Shown: positions 8,885-17,011 of the stretch, one piece after another
Position numbering within the stretch: the first letter of the stretch is position 1
Layout: each line of letters begins with the position of its first letter
From: an uncultured Thiotrichaceae bacterium
GTDB lineage: Bacteria; Pseudomonadota; Gammaproteobacteria; Thiotrichales; Thiotrichaceae
Assembly: GCA_902727985.1 (NCBI GenBank)
Contig: CACVAY010000007.1
Location: forward strand, 1 to 50,832
Direction of reading: 5' to 3'
Length of the DNA: 50,832 nt
The notes under the pieces: model-generated
The model's database searches: none
Told to the model about the DNA's origin: nothing
Seen by the model: only the letters and a program-made list of their open reading frames with translations
Position numbers and translations under genes: made by a program

Positions 8885-10108
8885 TTAATGTGCGGCCCAT
8901 TCGACTTGACTCAAGTCGACACCATCTTTGTACATATCCCACAATGGAGACAGATCCCGTAATTTTTCTACTGCTTGACGCGTTAAATCAATTGCGTAAT
9001 CAACCTCTTCGATGGTTGTGAATCGACCAACACTAAAACGTAATGAACTATGCGCCAATTCATCGCTACGACCTAGGGCACGTAGAACATAACTTGGTTC
9101 CAAGCTAGCGCTTGTACAAGCAGAACCTGAAGAAACAGCGAGTTCCTTAATCGCCATCATCAAACTCTCACCTTCTACAAAGTTAAAACTGATATTCAAA
9201 TTTCCTGCAACACGCTGGTCAAAATCACCGTTCACATAAACTTCTTCCATATCTTTGAATCCGTCATATAAACGATTACGCAACATCAAAGCTCTTTCAT
9301 TATCAGAGGCCATTTCTTCTTTGGCGATACGGAACGCTTCACCCATACCCACAATTTGATGGGTTGCCAAAGTACCAGAACGCATACCTCGTTCATGACC
9401 TCCACCGTGCATTTCTGCTTCGATACGTACGCGAGGCTTACGTTGAACATATAGTGCCCCCATACCTTTAGGGCCATAAGTTTTATGTGCCGAGAAACTC
9501 ATGAGATCTACTTTTAACTCAGATAAATCGATCGGCACCTTACCTGTACTTTGAGCTGCATCAACGTGGAAAATGATTTTATTTTCACGGCAAATTTCAC
9601 CAATCTGCGCGATGTCTTGAATAACGCCAATTTCATTATTCACATGCATGATCGATACAATCGTTGTATCTTCACGGATAGCGCTTTTGAACACTTCCAT
9701 ATCTAGCAAGCCATTATCCATCGGATCAAGGTAAGTGACTTCGTAGCCTTCTCGCTCTAATTGACGACAGGTATCTAAAACCGCTTTATGCTCAGTCTTC
9801 AGCGTGATGATGTGCTTGCCACGACGTTGATTAAAGTGCGCCGCACCTTTGATAGCTAAGTTATTAGACTCAGTTGCACCACTCGTCCACACGATTTCAC
9901 GTGGATCTGCATTGACTAAATCAGCAACCTGCTGACGAGCCAGCTTTACAGCATCATCTGACTGCCAACCAAATTCATGACTTCTCGATGCTGGATTACC
10001 AAACACGCCGTCTTTAGTTAAATACTGCATCATTTTTTCAGCAACACGCTCATCAACAGGTGTTGTTGCTGAGTAATCGAAATAAATTGGGGTCTTTAAA
10101 GTATTCAT
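8885..10108 (-). CDS. iscS: Cysteine desulfurase IscS
   Basis: PLP enzyme that takes sulfur from cysteine as a persulfide for Fe-S clusters and thio-cofactors. The start at 10108 ([20 protein letters not shown]) gives 407 aa, close to E. coli. A longer frame runs upstream to 10198 but overlaps iscR and adds non-conserved sequence. The PLP lysine is about 209 in [12 protein letters not shown], the stacking His about 107 in TEHKAV, and the persulfide Cys about 331 in [16 protein letters not shown]. It starts 13 bases after iscR. Confidence 0.98.
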   Translation of the reverse strand: MNTLKTPIYFDYSATTPVDERVAEKMMQYLTKDGVFGNPASRSHEFGWQSDDAVKLARQQVADLVNADPREIVWTSGATESNNLAIKGAAHFNQRRGKHIITLKTEHKAVLDTCRQLEREGYEVTYLDPMDNGLLDMEVFKSAIREDTTIVSIMHVNNEIGVIQDIAQIGEICRENKIIFHVDAAQSTGKVPIDLSELKVDLMSFSAHKTYGPKGMGALYVQRKPRVRIEAEMHGGGHERGMRSGTLATHQIVGMGEAFRIAKEEMASDNERALMLRNRLYDGFKDMEEVYVNGDFDQRVAGNLNISFNFVEGESLMMAIKELAVSSGSACTSASLEPSYVLRALGRSDELAHSSLRFSVGRFTTIEEVDYAIDLTRQAVEKLRDLSPLWDMYKDGVDLSQVEWAAH

Positions 10109-10121
10109 AACTATCCGTTTA

Positions 10122-10595
10122 TTAATGATGTTCTTGAAATACAACCTGTTGGTTGATTTTCTTATCCTGCAAGGTGGAAATCGCGAGTACGTCACCACGC
10201 TCTTTCATATCTGCAAGTGAAATGTCTGATAAAAAACCTTGTATTTGTTGACTAAGGTCTGTCCACAGATCATGTGTCAAACAACGTTTGTGTCCTGAAT
10301 CGCAGTTACTTGATCCTCCACAACGTGTCACATCAACATTCTCGTCAACTGCCATAATGATGTCAGAGATAGAAACATCTGCTGGGTCACGGCTCAATTT
10401 ATAGCCCCCACCAGGCCCACGTAAACTTTCAACTAGTGTACTTTTACGAAGTTTCGAAAATAATTGCTCAAGGTAGGATAATGAGATGTCTTGACGTTGT
10501 GATATCTCAGAAAGAGAGACTGGCTGACCATCACTATGTAAAGCCAGATCCAGCATCGCTGTTACAGCATATCTTCCTTTTGTGCTTAGTTTCAT
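10122..10595 (-). CDS. iscR: Fe-S-responsive regulator IscR (Rrf2 family)
   Basis: [2Fe-2S] transcription factor that represses its own operon when clusters are plentiful. It is 157 aa: an N-terminal winged helix ([44 protein letters not shown]), then the cluster site with Cys92, Cys98, Cys105 and His108. The spacing from the second to the third Cys is one residue longer than in E. coli IscR. A good match to a type 1 IscR site lies over its own promoter, supporting autorepression. Confidence 0.97.
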   Translation of the reverse strand: MKLSTKGRYAVTAMLDLALHSDGQPVSLSEISQRQDISLSYLEQLFSKLRKSTLVESLRGPGGGYKLSRDPADVSISDIIMAVDENVDVTRCGGSSNCDSGHKRCLTHDLWTDLSQQIQGFLSDISLADMKERGDVLAISTLQDKKINQQVVFQEHH

Positions 10596-10622
10596 ATGTT
10601 CTGCTCTTCAGTGTTTGAGCGG

Positions 10623-10655
10623 ATACTAGAATACCTGAGTATTTTGATCAAGTAT
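10623..10655 (-). promoter_or_regulatory. isc operon promoter with overlapping IscR type 1 site
   Basis: On the minus strand a TTGATC (-35, 10646-10651) and TAGTAT (-10, 10623-10628) stand 17 bases apart, just ahead of iscR. The 25-mer at 10631-10655 begins ATACTTGATC and ends CTCAGGTAT. It fits my recollection of the IscR type 1 consensus at 22 of 25 positions and covers the -35 box and the spacer. Binding there would block RNA polymerase, as in E. coli iscR. Confidence 0.8.
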
Positions 10656-10702
10656 TATTATGAATAATAGGGGATATGTTTAATGCGCGTCAGAAATGTA
10701 CG

Positions 10703-11476
10703 CTAACCCTTATTTTTACTCTCTTTTGTAGAAGGTTTTTCGAAGCACCCTGCATCTAAATTTGGCAAAGGAGCATCATCCAACTCCCCTCCTAACTCCC
10801 TCACTTGATCACACAACGAATCAATTCGGTTTTCCATAAGGTGAATATGATCAAGCACACGATTCATCGTATTTGCAACAGGATCATCCATATCATCGCT
10901 AGCACCATAAGCATCAAATCCCATCTTTTGTGCTATAGCATTTCTACGTTTTTCTACATGAGCTCTTTGAACCACTTCCCTACCAGGGATACCAACAACA
11001 GTAGCCTCAACAGCAACATCTTTGATCACCACCGCATTGGAACCAATTCTTGCATTGGCGCTAACGGTAATAGGCCCAAGGATTTTTGCACCAGCACCAA
11101 CGACGACATTATTTTCCAGGGTGGGGTGACGTTTTCCAGCTTTCCAGGAAGTACCACCTAATGTCACACCATGATACAAAGTACAATCATCCCCCACTTC
11201 AGCAGTCTCACCAATCACCACACCCATACCATGATCTATGAAGAAACGCCGCCCAAGCACCGCTCCCGGATGAATTTCGATCCCCGTAATAAAGCGTGAA
11301 ACATTGGAAGTAAGCCTTGCCAGGAGCTTGAGTTTCTTATTCCACATGGCATGCGCCAGACGGTGCATCACGACAGCATGTACCCCCGGATAAGTCAGCA
11401 ACACTTCAAAAATATTTCTAGCGGCAGGATCGCGATCAAAAACGCAATTCACATCTTCTTTTATACGATTAAACAT
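10703..11476 (-). CDS. cysE: Serine O-acetyltransferase
   Basis: Makes O-acetylserine from serine and acetyl-CoA, the carbon precursor of cysteine. The start at 11476 ([20 protein letters not shown], 257 aa) matches the conserved N-terminus; an in-frame ATG pair at 11506-11509 would add 11 residues and has no better ribosome site. The left-handed beta-helix hexapeptide repeats follow, with the active-site region [20 protein letters not shown] and [11 protein letters not shown]. It lies upstream of iscR on the same strand, about 107 bases away. Cysteine supply next to cysteine desulfurase is a common and sensible linkage. Confidence 0.95.
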   Translation of the reverse strand: MFNRIKEDVNCVFDRDPAARNIFEVLLTYPGVHAVVMHRLAHAMWNKKLKLLARLTSNVSRFITGIEIHPGAVLGRRFFIDHGMGVVIGETAEVGDDCTLYHGVTLGGTSWKAGKRHPTLENNVVVGAGAKILGPITVSANARIGSNAVVIKDVAVEATVVGIPGREVVQRAHVEKRRNAIAQKMGFDAYGASDDMDDPVANTMNRVLDHIHLMENRIDSLCDQVRELGGELDDAPLPNLDAGCFEKPSTKESKNKG

Positions 11477-11647
11477 GGAGTCTTGATACTTGATGGAGAG
11501 TCCCATCATTAAAACGCAATAACGTCATAAATGAAATGACTCGAATTACCTACTCGTTAAATCAACGGCAAGGCAAAAGGGCTCAGCTTATGAATATAAA
11601 CGAGCATTTTCAACACAGCTTACGAGAAAGTTGCGTTACCTCTTTAT

Positions 11648-12076
11648 CTATGAATTATTGTTAGCCGCAGCATTAGCCTGCATAGCATCATTAATTGTCC
11701 AGCCATAGGCACAATCAATTTCAACACGCACACGCATGAGACCATTTAGCCCTTCATTGAGAATAACGGACAATGGTGTTTTACGACGAAAACGACGATG
11801 CGGTTTTTGCAACCACAATACACGCATTTGATCGCTAAATGGGTAAGCTGTTCTTAACGCATCAGCGATCCCAACGATATGTTCAATGCGCTGAATCGTT
11901 TCTTTGGTTTGCGATAAGACTTTCTCACCTTTACGATATAAAGGTAGGTGACGATTCTTCACATCCGCACCAAGAATAGCAATCGTCTGTTCCGCAGAAA
12001 GACTCCACCCATCAAGATATTCAATCACTTGTCGCGTTAACATCTTCATTTCTTCATCGGTAAAATGTTCACTCAT
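11648..12076 (-). CDS. MbcA/ParS/Xre toxin-binding-domain (DUF2384-like) protein
   Basis: 142 aa. The C-terminal half (about 60-125) resembles the antitoxin Xre/MbcA/ParS toxin-binding domain: RIEHIVGIADALRTAYP, WLQKPHRRF and TPLSVILNEGLNGLMRVR follow the family pattern of helix, W-L-x-x-P-N/H-x-x-F, then G-L-x-x-L/M. The N-terminal part is helical and may be a degenerate HTH. Normally such proteins neutralise a RES-domain toxin, but no RES gene is adjacent. The other gene of this pair does not resemble RES. It starts one base after the upstream stop (TGATATG), so translation is coupled. A domesticated regulator is as likely as an antitoxin. Confidence 0.65.
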   Translation of the reverse strand: MSEHFTDEEMKMLTRQVIEYLDGWSLSAEQTIAILGADVKNRHLPLYRKGEKVLSQTKETIQRIEHIVGIADALRTAYPFSDQMRVLWLQKPHRRFRRKTPLSVILNEGLNGLMRVRVEIDCAYGWTINDAMQANAAANNNS

Positions 12077-12077
12077 A

Positions 12078-12374
12078 TCAAGACTCCGTATCTGACTTTT
12101 GGGTTTTCAAGCCCGTAATAGAGACAACATTCTCTCGATTTGGCTCATCGGTGAAACGGGGTCTATCCTGATTTTGTAGACCAGACTCTTTCGCTATTTC
12201 TTTCTCACGCACAGAAATAAGATCAAAACAAACGCGAATATCATCAATAGTTGATGATGAAAGAGGGGACTTCAGGGACGAATTTGCGGGGGTGACATCT
12301 TTAATAATGCTGCCAAGCGTCTTGCGCATTGCCATTAAAATACGTTTTTCAGTAGAAAATTGATGTTCAGACAT
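12078..12374 (-). CDS. Conserved-looking 98-aa protein of unknown function
   Basis: I do not recognise this gene. It encodes 98 aa with a helical N-terminal half (EKRILMAMRKTLGSIIKDVTP, STIDDIRVCFDLISVREKEIAKESG) and a polar, probably disordered tail (RPRFTDEP, ENVVSITGL). There is no signal peptide or membrane helix. It is translationally coupled to the downstream DUF2384-like gene, so the two products probably act together. It starts about 260 bases from the 6S RNA gene and is divergent from it. That position is often held by zapA in gammaproteobacteria, but the sequence does not look like ZapA. Confidence 0.6.
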   Translation of the reverse strand: MSEHQFSTEKRILMAMRKTLGSIIKDVTPANSSLKSPLSSSTIDDIRVCFDLISVREKEIAKESGLQNQDRPRFTDEPNRENVVSITGLKTQKSDTES

Positions 12375-12600
12375 AATGCCCTGCTCTAAAACATAAAACG
12401 CGATGGTAACATCTCCATAAATAGATGACCAATTACCCTAAATAGCGAGTATTAAGCACCTCATCTCACTCGCCCCATGCATTAGCATATTAAAAAATAC
12501 TCAATTAATAATACTCATGGGAAATTAAATTTTTTTATATATAAATTAAACACTTAAGATTTTCTCTCTCACACCCACTCATCTTTTTATCTAAAGTCAT

Positions 12601-12629
12601 TTAACAACCTCTTCGTTTTGTATTATATT
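12601..12629 (+). promoter_or_regulatory. Probable sigma-70 promoter of 6S RNA
   Basis: TTAACA at 12601-12606 and TATATT at 12624-12629 are 17 bases apart. The predicted start 7-9 bases later coincides with the base of the 6S RNA terminal stem at 12638. Confidence 0.6.
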
Positions 12630-12637
12630 TAACTTAA

Positions 12638-12825
12638 GAATGTCATCTGCGATGTTCGTGATCAAAGTCTGTTACACCCTTGAGCCTTAATGATATATCT
12701 CGGGGTCTGTCGAAAGTTTTGTGTGCATGGTCGCCCGTCGATAAGCCTAATTAACTTTTTGATGATCCCACTTGAACCTACCGGTTCAAGGTCCAAGACC
12801 CAGACACGGCATTGCGGAGACATTC
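12638..12825 (+). ncRNA. ssrS: 6S RNA
   Basis: Regulatory RNA that binds sigma-70 RNA polymerase by mimicking an open promoter. The order of conserved blocks matches E. coli 6S: CTGCGATGTTCG, CCCTTGAGCC, the ATAAGCCT block, the hairpin TTGAACCTACCGGTTCAAGG, and CGGCATTGCGGAGA at the 3' end. The two ends form a long closing stem: 12638-12644 with 12819-12825 and, after a bulged A, 12646-12654 with 12810-12818. The ends are set from that stem and are accurate to a few bases. The following gene is cysS rather than the ygfA (fau) gene often found after ssrS. Confidence 0.9.
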
Positions 12826-12929
12826 ATATCCCACCTTTTTGCCCTCTATTCATACGTTACTATCTTCTTAAGATCTCGACGTGCATAATTACTCCTTTTT
12901 AAACACCAAAAAAAGCATACAATTCTTAT

Positions 12930-14321
12930 ATGTTAAAGATATACAATAGCCTGAATAACCAAAAAGAAACCTTCACTCCCATTACGGATAATGTTGTTAA
13001 TATGTATGTCTGCGGTATGACCGTTTATGACTACTGCCATCTAGGACATGCTCGCGTTATGGTCGTATTTGATAGCGTAGTTCGCTACTTAAGACACCAG
13101 GGGTATGACGTAAACTATGTACGCAATATCACTGATATTGACGATAAGATCATTCAACGCGCCAATGAAAACAATGAACCGTTCAATGAACTCACAGAAC
13201 GCTTCATTGAGGCCATGCACGAAGACGAAAAATCTCTAGGCATTGTTCCACCCTCACTTGAGCCCCGTGCCACTGATCACATTGAAAACATTATTCAAAT
13301 GATCGAAACATTAATTAAAAAAGGCTTTGCCTACAAAGCGGAGAATAATGATGTTTATTACTCAGTCTCTAAATTTGAAGGATACGGCAAACTATCAGGT
13401 CGCAATCTTGAAGACCTTAAAGCTGGCGAACGCATTGCTGTTGATAACGCCAAACAAGATCCACTCGATTTTGTTCTCTGGAAGTCAGCTAAACCCGACG
13501 AACCCCATTGGGATTCCCCTTGGGGTAAAGGCAGACCTGGCTGGCACATTGAATGCTCCGCCATGTCAACTCATCATCTAGGTAGCACATTCGATATTCA
13601 TGGTGGCGGACATGATTTGCAATTCCCGCATCATGAAAATGAAATTGCTCAAAGCGAAGCCTGCACTGGCGAACACTTTGCAAATTACTGGATGCACAAC
13701 GGCTTTATTCGCGTCAATGAAGAAAAAATGTCTAAATCTCTAGGTAACTTCTTCACCATACGCGACGTACTAAAATCATATAAAGGTGAAGAAATTCGCT
13801 ATTACATCCTAACTAGCCAGTACCGCAGCCCACTTAATTACAGCACTGAGCAACTAGATAGCGCACATTCATCACTAGACCGCCTCTATACTTCAGTACG
13901 CGAACTCAACTTAGATAACGCCAAACCTTTGGCCGAAAGTGAATATGAAAAACAGTTTCATGCAGCCATGCAAGATGACTTTAATACCCCGATTGCACTC
14001 GCGGCGTTATTTGATTTAGCACGCGAAACGAACAAACTCCAGCAAGCTAACGACATCCCAGGCGCACTTGCAACAGGAGCACTGCTAAAACAGCTCGCCA
14101 ATATTCTTGGGTTATTGGAACAAAATGCAGAAGACTGGTTTAAAGGCAATACTGGAGAAGGTGGCTTATCAGATACAGACATTGACTCACTCGTAGAACA
14201 ACGAACAACAGCTAAACACAACAAAGATTGGACAGAAGCTGATCGTCTTCGTGACGCGCTGAATGAAGCAGGCATCATCATCGAAGACAACCTCGGAAAA
14301 ACTACATGGAAACGCTCTTAA
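12930..14321 (+). CDS. cysS: Cysteinyl-tRNA synthetase
   Basis: Charges tRNA-Cys; class I synthetase. It is 463 aa, the normal length. MLKIYNSL is the conserved N-terminus. The zinc ligand Cys28 is in NMYVCGMTVYDYCHLGHARV, which also holds the HIGH-type motif. GWHIECSAMS and GGGHDLQFPHHENE supply the other metal ligands, and EKMSKSLGN is the KMSKS loop. No Shine-Dalgarno sequence precedes the ATG. A TACAAT hexamer ends only 6 bases upstream, so the mRNA may be leaderless. Confidence 0.98.
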   Translation: MLKIYNSLNNQKETFTPITDNVVNMYVCGMTVYDYCHLGHARVMVVFDSVVRYLRHQGYDVNYVRNITDIDDKIIQRANENNEPFNELTERFIEAMHEDEKSLGIVPPSLEPRATDHIENIIQMIETLIKKGFAYKAENNDVYYSVSKFEGYGKLSGRNLEDLKAGERIAVDNAKQDPLDFVLWKSAKPDEPHWDSPWGKGRPGWHIECSAMSTHHLGSTFDIHGGGHDLQFPHHENEIAQSEACTGEHFANYWMHNGFIRVNEEKMSKSLGNFFTIRDVLKSYKGEEIRYYILTSQYRSPLNYSTEQLDSAHSSLDRLYTSVRELNLDNAKPLAESEYEKQFHAAMQDDFNTPIALAALFDLARETNKLQQANDIPGALATGALLKQLANILGLLEQNAEDWFKGNTGEGGLSDTDIDSLVEQRTTAKHNKDWTEADRLRDALNEAGIIIEDNLGKTTWKRS

Positions 14322-14347
14322 GTTAATTCTCCCGCGAGATACCTGAG

Positions 14348-14626
14348 ATGGCAGAAAAAAAAATAAATTTTGACCACACATGCTTTGGCACGATAGACAC
14401 AAGCAACGAAGATAAAAACTGCAATAACTGCAGTTACAGCGATGAATGTAATACCTTCAAAAGCAAACCTGGCGGATACTTTAAGATTGCCGCAGCAAAG
14501 GGTAAAAGCAACTACCTCAAAGAGTTAAGGACACAAAGACGCATAACCCTTGGCAAACTCATTGGGTACAGCATCACTATCGCCATGTTAGCCTTCGTGG
14601 GACTGCAACTTGCCAAGACATTTTAG
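14348..14626 (+). CDS. Small Cys-rich protein with C-terminal membrane anchor
   Basis: I do not recognise the family. It is 92 aa. The N-terminal third has four cysteines (Cys12, 25, 28 and 34; pattern C-x12-C-x2-C-x5-C in TCFGTI...NCNNCSYSDEC), which suggests a zinc or Fe-S site. The C-terminus has one transmembrane helix (about 69-88, LIGYSITIAMLAFVGLQLA) with a positively charged flank before it (RTQRR), so the Cys domain probably stays in the cytoplasm. It starts 26 bases after cysS and probably shares its transcript. A bidirectional terminator follows. Confidence 0.7.
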   Translation: MAEKKINFDHTCFGTIDTSNEDKNCNNCSYSDECNTFKSKPGGYFKIAAAKGKSNYLKELRTQRRITLGKLIGYSITIAMLAFVGLQLAKTF

Positions 14627-14657
14627 ACGCCCCCAGATTGACTAGAAATACAGACAC

Positions 14658-14688
14658 AAAAAAGCCCGATCTTAAATCAGGCTTTTTT
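14658..14688. terminator. Bidirectional Rho-independent terminator
   Basis: AAAAAAGCC at 14658-14666 pairs with GGCTTTTTT at 14680-14688, with GAT/ATC pairing inside. T runs stand on both strands, so it can end the cysS transcript and the rpmB-rpmG transcript, which converge here. The 19 bases from 14651 (CAGACACAAAAAAGCCCGA) recur at the two direct repeats around the TA module. Confidence 0.85.
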
Positions 14689-14710
14689 AATGATTCTTTG
14701 ACACTAAAAA

Positions 14711-14866
14711 TTACTTAATTTTTGCTTCTTTGAAAATCACGTGCTGACGTACTTTAGGATCGTACTTTTTGATTTCCATCTTATCAGGCTGAGTACGTTT
14801 GTTCTTCGTAGTCGTATAGAAGTAACCTGTACCTGCTGTTGATACTAATTTGATCTTATCACGCAT
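14711..14866 (-). CDS. rpmG: 50S ribosomal protein L33
   Basis: 51-aa ribosomal protein. Reading the minus strand gives [20 protein letters not shown], then [20 protein letters not shown] and the tail [10 protein letters not shown], which is L33. This is the cysteine-free form, lacking the two CXXC pairs of zinc-binding L33. GGAGTC stands 5 to 10 bases before the start. It lies 11 bases after rpmB, the usual rpmBG pair. Confidence 0.96.
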   Translation of the reverse strand: MRDKIKLVSTAGTGYFYTTTKNKRTQPDKMEIKKYDPKVRQHVIFKEAKIK

Positions 14867-14877
14867 AACAGACTCCT

Positions 14878-15114
14878 TTAGACCTTCTGGCCAGCTTTAC
14901 GCATTTCAGCTAGTACTGCATCAATGCCTTTCTTATCAATAATACGCATACCTTTTGCAGAAACACGTAATTTAACAAAACGATCTTCAGCCTCTACCCA
15001 GAAACGATGCGTATGCAAGTTCGGTAGAAAACGACGTTTAGTTCTGTTGTTCGCATGTGAAACATTGTTTCCTGCAACAGGACGCTTACCTGTTACTTGA
15101 CAAACTCGTGACAT
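14878..15114 (-). CDS. rpmB: 50S ribosomal protein L28
   Basis: 78-aa ribosomal protein with the L28 blocks [40 protein letters not shown] and [19 protein letters not shown]. It is the first gene of the rpmB-rpmG pair. Other bacterial L28 proteins may have a zinc-type Cys set, but here only one Cys is present. Confidence 0.97.
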   Translation of the reverse strand: MSRVCQVTGKRPVAGNNVSHANNRTKRRFLPNLHTHRFWVEAEDRFVKLRVSAKGMRIIDKKGIDAVLAEMRKAGQKV

Positions 15115-15415
15115 GAGTCGACTCCGTTGTAAATTCTGTATTCTTAAAGGCGCGCTAAATTAACAGACTCACCATCAAACAGCAAGGAAATATTCCAGAG
15201 AATCACTGATTAAATCTTGCTTCACTCAAGCTATGATCTTCACCATCAAGGCTTGCCACATCAAGCACAGTTTTCATAAGCGCCTGCCTTTTTTACAGCT
15301 ACTCCATAGGCGAGACATCACCATAAAGGTCTCCCTTTGTATAACTGAGGAGCGCCTTCGAAGACATCTTTGATGGAAATAACCAATCCTGCTTCAGCCC
15401 CCCCCCCTAAACTCG
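15115..15415. other. Intergenic stretch upstream of rpmB
   Basis: About 300 bases with no convincing gene. It should contain the rpmB promoter on the minus strand, but I cannot point to a clear one. A run of ten C stands at 15398-15407, just after the stop of the small minus-strand gene at 15416. Minus-strand frames here are short and broken. Confidence 0.4.
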
Positions 15416-15631
15416 CTAACAAAGAGAGTTATATTTTTCTTCTAATGTCAGTAAATGCTGCTTCAGCTTATGCTTTTTTGACTTATGACCAATCAGAATA
15501 CTAAGCTCTTGTTCTGTAGGGTCGTCTGATACCAGCGATTGGCATACTGCAACCTCTTTCTCTACGCTTTCAATGGAAGCTTTTGTTCTTTTTATCATTA
15601 GCTCAAGACCATCAAGCTTTAGATTATTCAT
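15416..15631 (-). CDS. Small coiled-coil protein of unknown function
   Basis: 71 aa, almost wholly alpha-helical and charged, with heptad-like spacing (LELMIKRTKASIESVEKEVAVCQSL, then KHKLKQHLLTLEEKYNSL). There is no signal peptide or membrane segment. I do not recognise it. A good ribosome site (AGGGGG, about 6 bases before the ATG) and a TATAAT box on the minus strand at 15663-15668 support real expression. It stands alone between the rpmB region and the PHB cluster. Confidence 0.55.
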   Translation of the reverse strand: MNNLKLDGLELMIKRTKASIESVEKEVAVCQSLVSDDPTEQELSILIGHKSKKHKLKQHLLTLEEKYNSLC

Positions 15632-15935
15632 TATTTTCCCCCTGTGTGTTTTTTATACGAAAATTATATAATAAAACAATATTGATGATGGAAAAAAATT
15701 ACTTTTTTATACAGAGTACGCAACACTCAAAAACAGAGTGACAATTTCCAAAGCCACACATTCCATACAAATAACTACTATTGACAGCCAATTAACTCAT
15801 TTGCCAACTTTTATCAACCGCCTCAACAAGCCAATACAAGTATCTAAAAATTGATATGTATTATATTTTCCTTATGAAACAGCCATTCATCCAAGATGAT
15901 AAACTGCGCTTCGCTACCCGTTTAATAACAATTCT
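15632..15935. other. Intergenic stretch between small gene and class III phaC
   Basis: AT-rich, about 300 bases. It holds the likely promoter of the small gene at 15416-15631 (TATAAT on the minus strand at 15663-15668) and a short CACTC/GAGTG inverted repeat near 15725-15741. I see no coding region and no strong terminator for phaC. Confidence 0.4.
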
Positions 15936-17006
15936 CTACTGACGATTATTTAACCACTTCCCTATTTCGGGTGGAATTGTCTGTTGCGCTTTGCTGCTAA
16001 CGTAGATGCCAATATGTCCACCCGCAAATGAAAGCTCCGAATAATCTTTCGTACTCACCTTCTTCTTCAGCGCTTTTGAAGCACTCGGTGGCACGATATG
16101 ATCTTGCTCTGCATAGACATTCAATACCGGCATGGTGATATTCTTCAAATCAACGGTTTGATCACCAATTTCAACCCCTGCCTTCATCAGCTTATTTTCT
16201 TGAAAGAAATCTTTGATAAATTGTCGAAAGGTTTCACCCGCCTGATCTGGACTATCAAAAATCCACTTCTCCATTCTCATGAAGCTCTTTAGCACATCAG
16301 GCTTACTCATCATATCAACCATTCCTACATACTTTTGCCCCATCAGCATATAGGGTTTCAGATTTAGAAAAGTCCAATTCAGCATTTCCCCAGGGATATT
16401 CCCCAAAGTATCTACGAGCTGATCCACATCGATATTTTGCGCCCAATGACTTAGCGTATTGTCGTGGGTTTTAAAATCCACGGGAGTAACCATAGTAATC
16501 AAGTTCTTTACCCGCTCTGGATACATACTGCTGTAGCACAAACTCAACACCCCGCCCTGACAAATGCCGAGCATATTTAGCTGATCGATACCATGCTGAT
16601 CACAAATATAATCAACACAATTTTCCAAATAGCCATGCAAATAATCTTCAAACATCAAATAACGATCTGCAGCATCAGGATAACCCCAATCAACCAGGTA
16701 CACATCCTGCCCAGCATCAAGCAGGCCCTGTACCGTTGAGCGATTCTCCTGAAGATCAGTTATGTAAGGCCGATTAACCAAGGCATAAACAATAAGCACA
16801 GGGACTTTGTTCACAACCAACTTATCACTGATATAGTGGAGCAACTTAACTTTATCTTCGGTATAAACAACCCTGTGGGGTGTCACACCCGCTGGGACCT
16901 CTCCGATATTCATCAAATTGACCATACCCTCAGCCAACTTTTCATTGAACTCTTTTACTTCGTTTAGAATATCATCAGACTGCATTTTAAATGGGGTCAT
17001 CGGCAC
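15936..17006 (-). CDS. phaC: Class III poly(3-hydroxyalkanoate) synthase, PhaC subunit
   Basis: Polymerises 3-hydroxybutyryl-CoA at the granule surface as a complex with PhaE. At 356 aa it has the length of class III PhaC. The catalytic triad sits at the positions known for Allochromatium PhaC: Cys149 in the lipase-like box LGICQGGVLS, Asp302 in YAEQDHIVPP and His331 in FAGGHIGIYV. RPYITDLQENRSTVQGLLD and VYLVDWGYPD are further family blocks. The phaE gene lies directly upstream (5 bases). A second, class I, synthase is encoded about 8 kb away at 24981-27149. Confidence 0.96.
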   Translation of the reverse strand: MPMTPFKMQSDDILNEVKEFNEKLAEGMVNLMNIGEVPAGVTPHRVVYTEDKVKLLHYISDKLVVNKVPVLIVYALVNRPYITDLQENRSTVQGLLDAGQDVYLVDWGYPDAADRYLMFEDYLHGYLENCVDYICDQHGIDQLNMLGICQGGVLSLCYSSMYPERVKNLITMVTPVDFKTHDNTLSHWAQNIDVDQLVDTLGNIPGEMLNWTFLNLKPYMLMGQKYVGMVDMMSKPDVLKSFMRMEKWIFDSPDQAGETFRQFIKDFFQENKLMKAGVEIGDQTVDLKNITMPVLNVYAEQDHIVPPSASKALKKKVSTKDYSELSFAGGHIGIYVSSKAQQTIPPEIGKWLNNRQ

Positions 17007-17011
17007 TCTCC

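Noticed and set aside
12078-12374. ZapA encoded next to the 6S RNA gene, as in E. coli.
   Set aside because: The 98-aa sequence lacks ZapA features and is coupled to a DUF2384-like gene instead.
15398-15407. Run of ten C as a phase-variable switch.
   Set aside because: It lies outside any gene I can support, downstream of the small gene's stop, so there is no frame for it to switch.
15275-15415. Minus-strand stretch with GLVISIKDVFEGAPQLYKG that resembles an amidase SxKD region next to a run of ten C.
   Set aside because: The frame has stops soon after, no other amidase motif follows in any frame, and the match is too short to support even a remnant.
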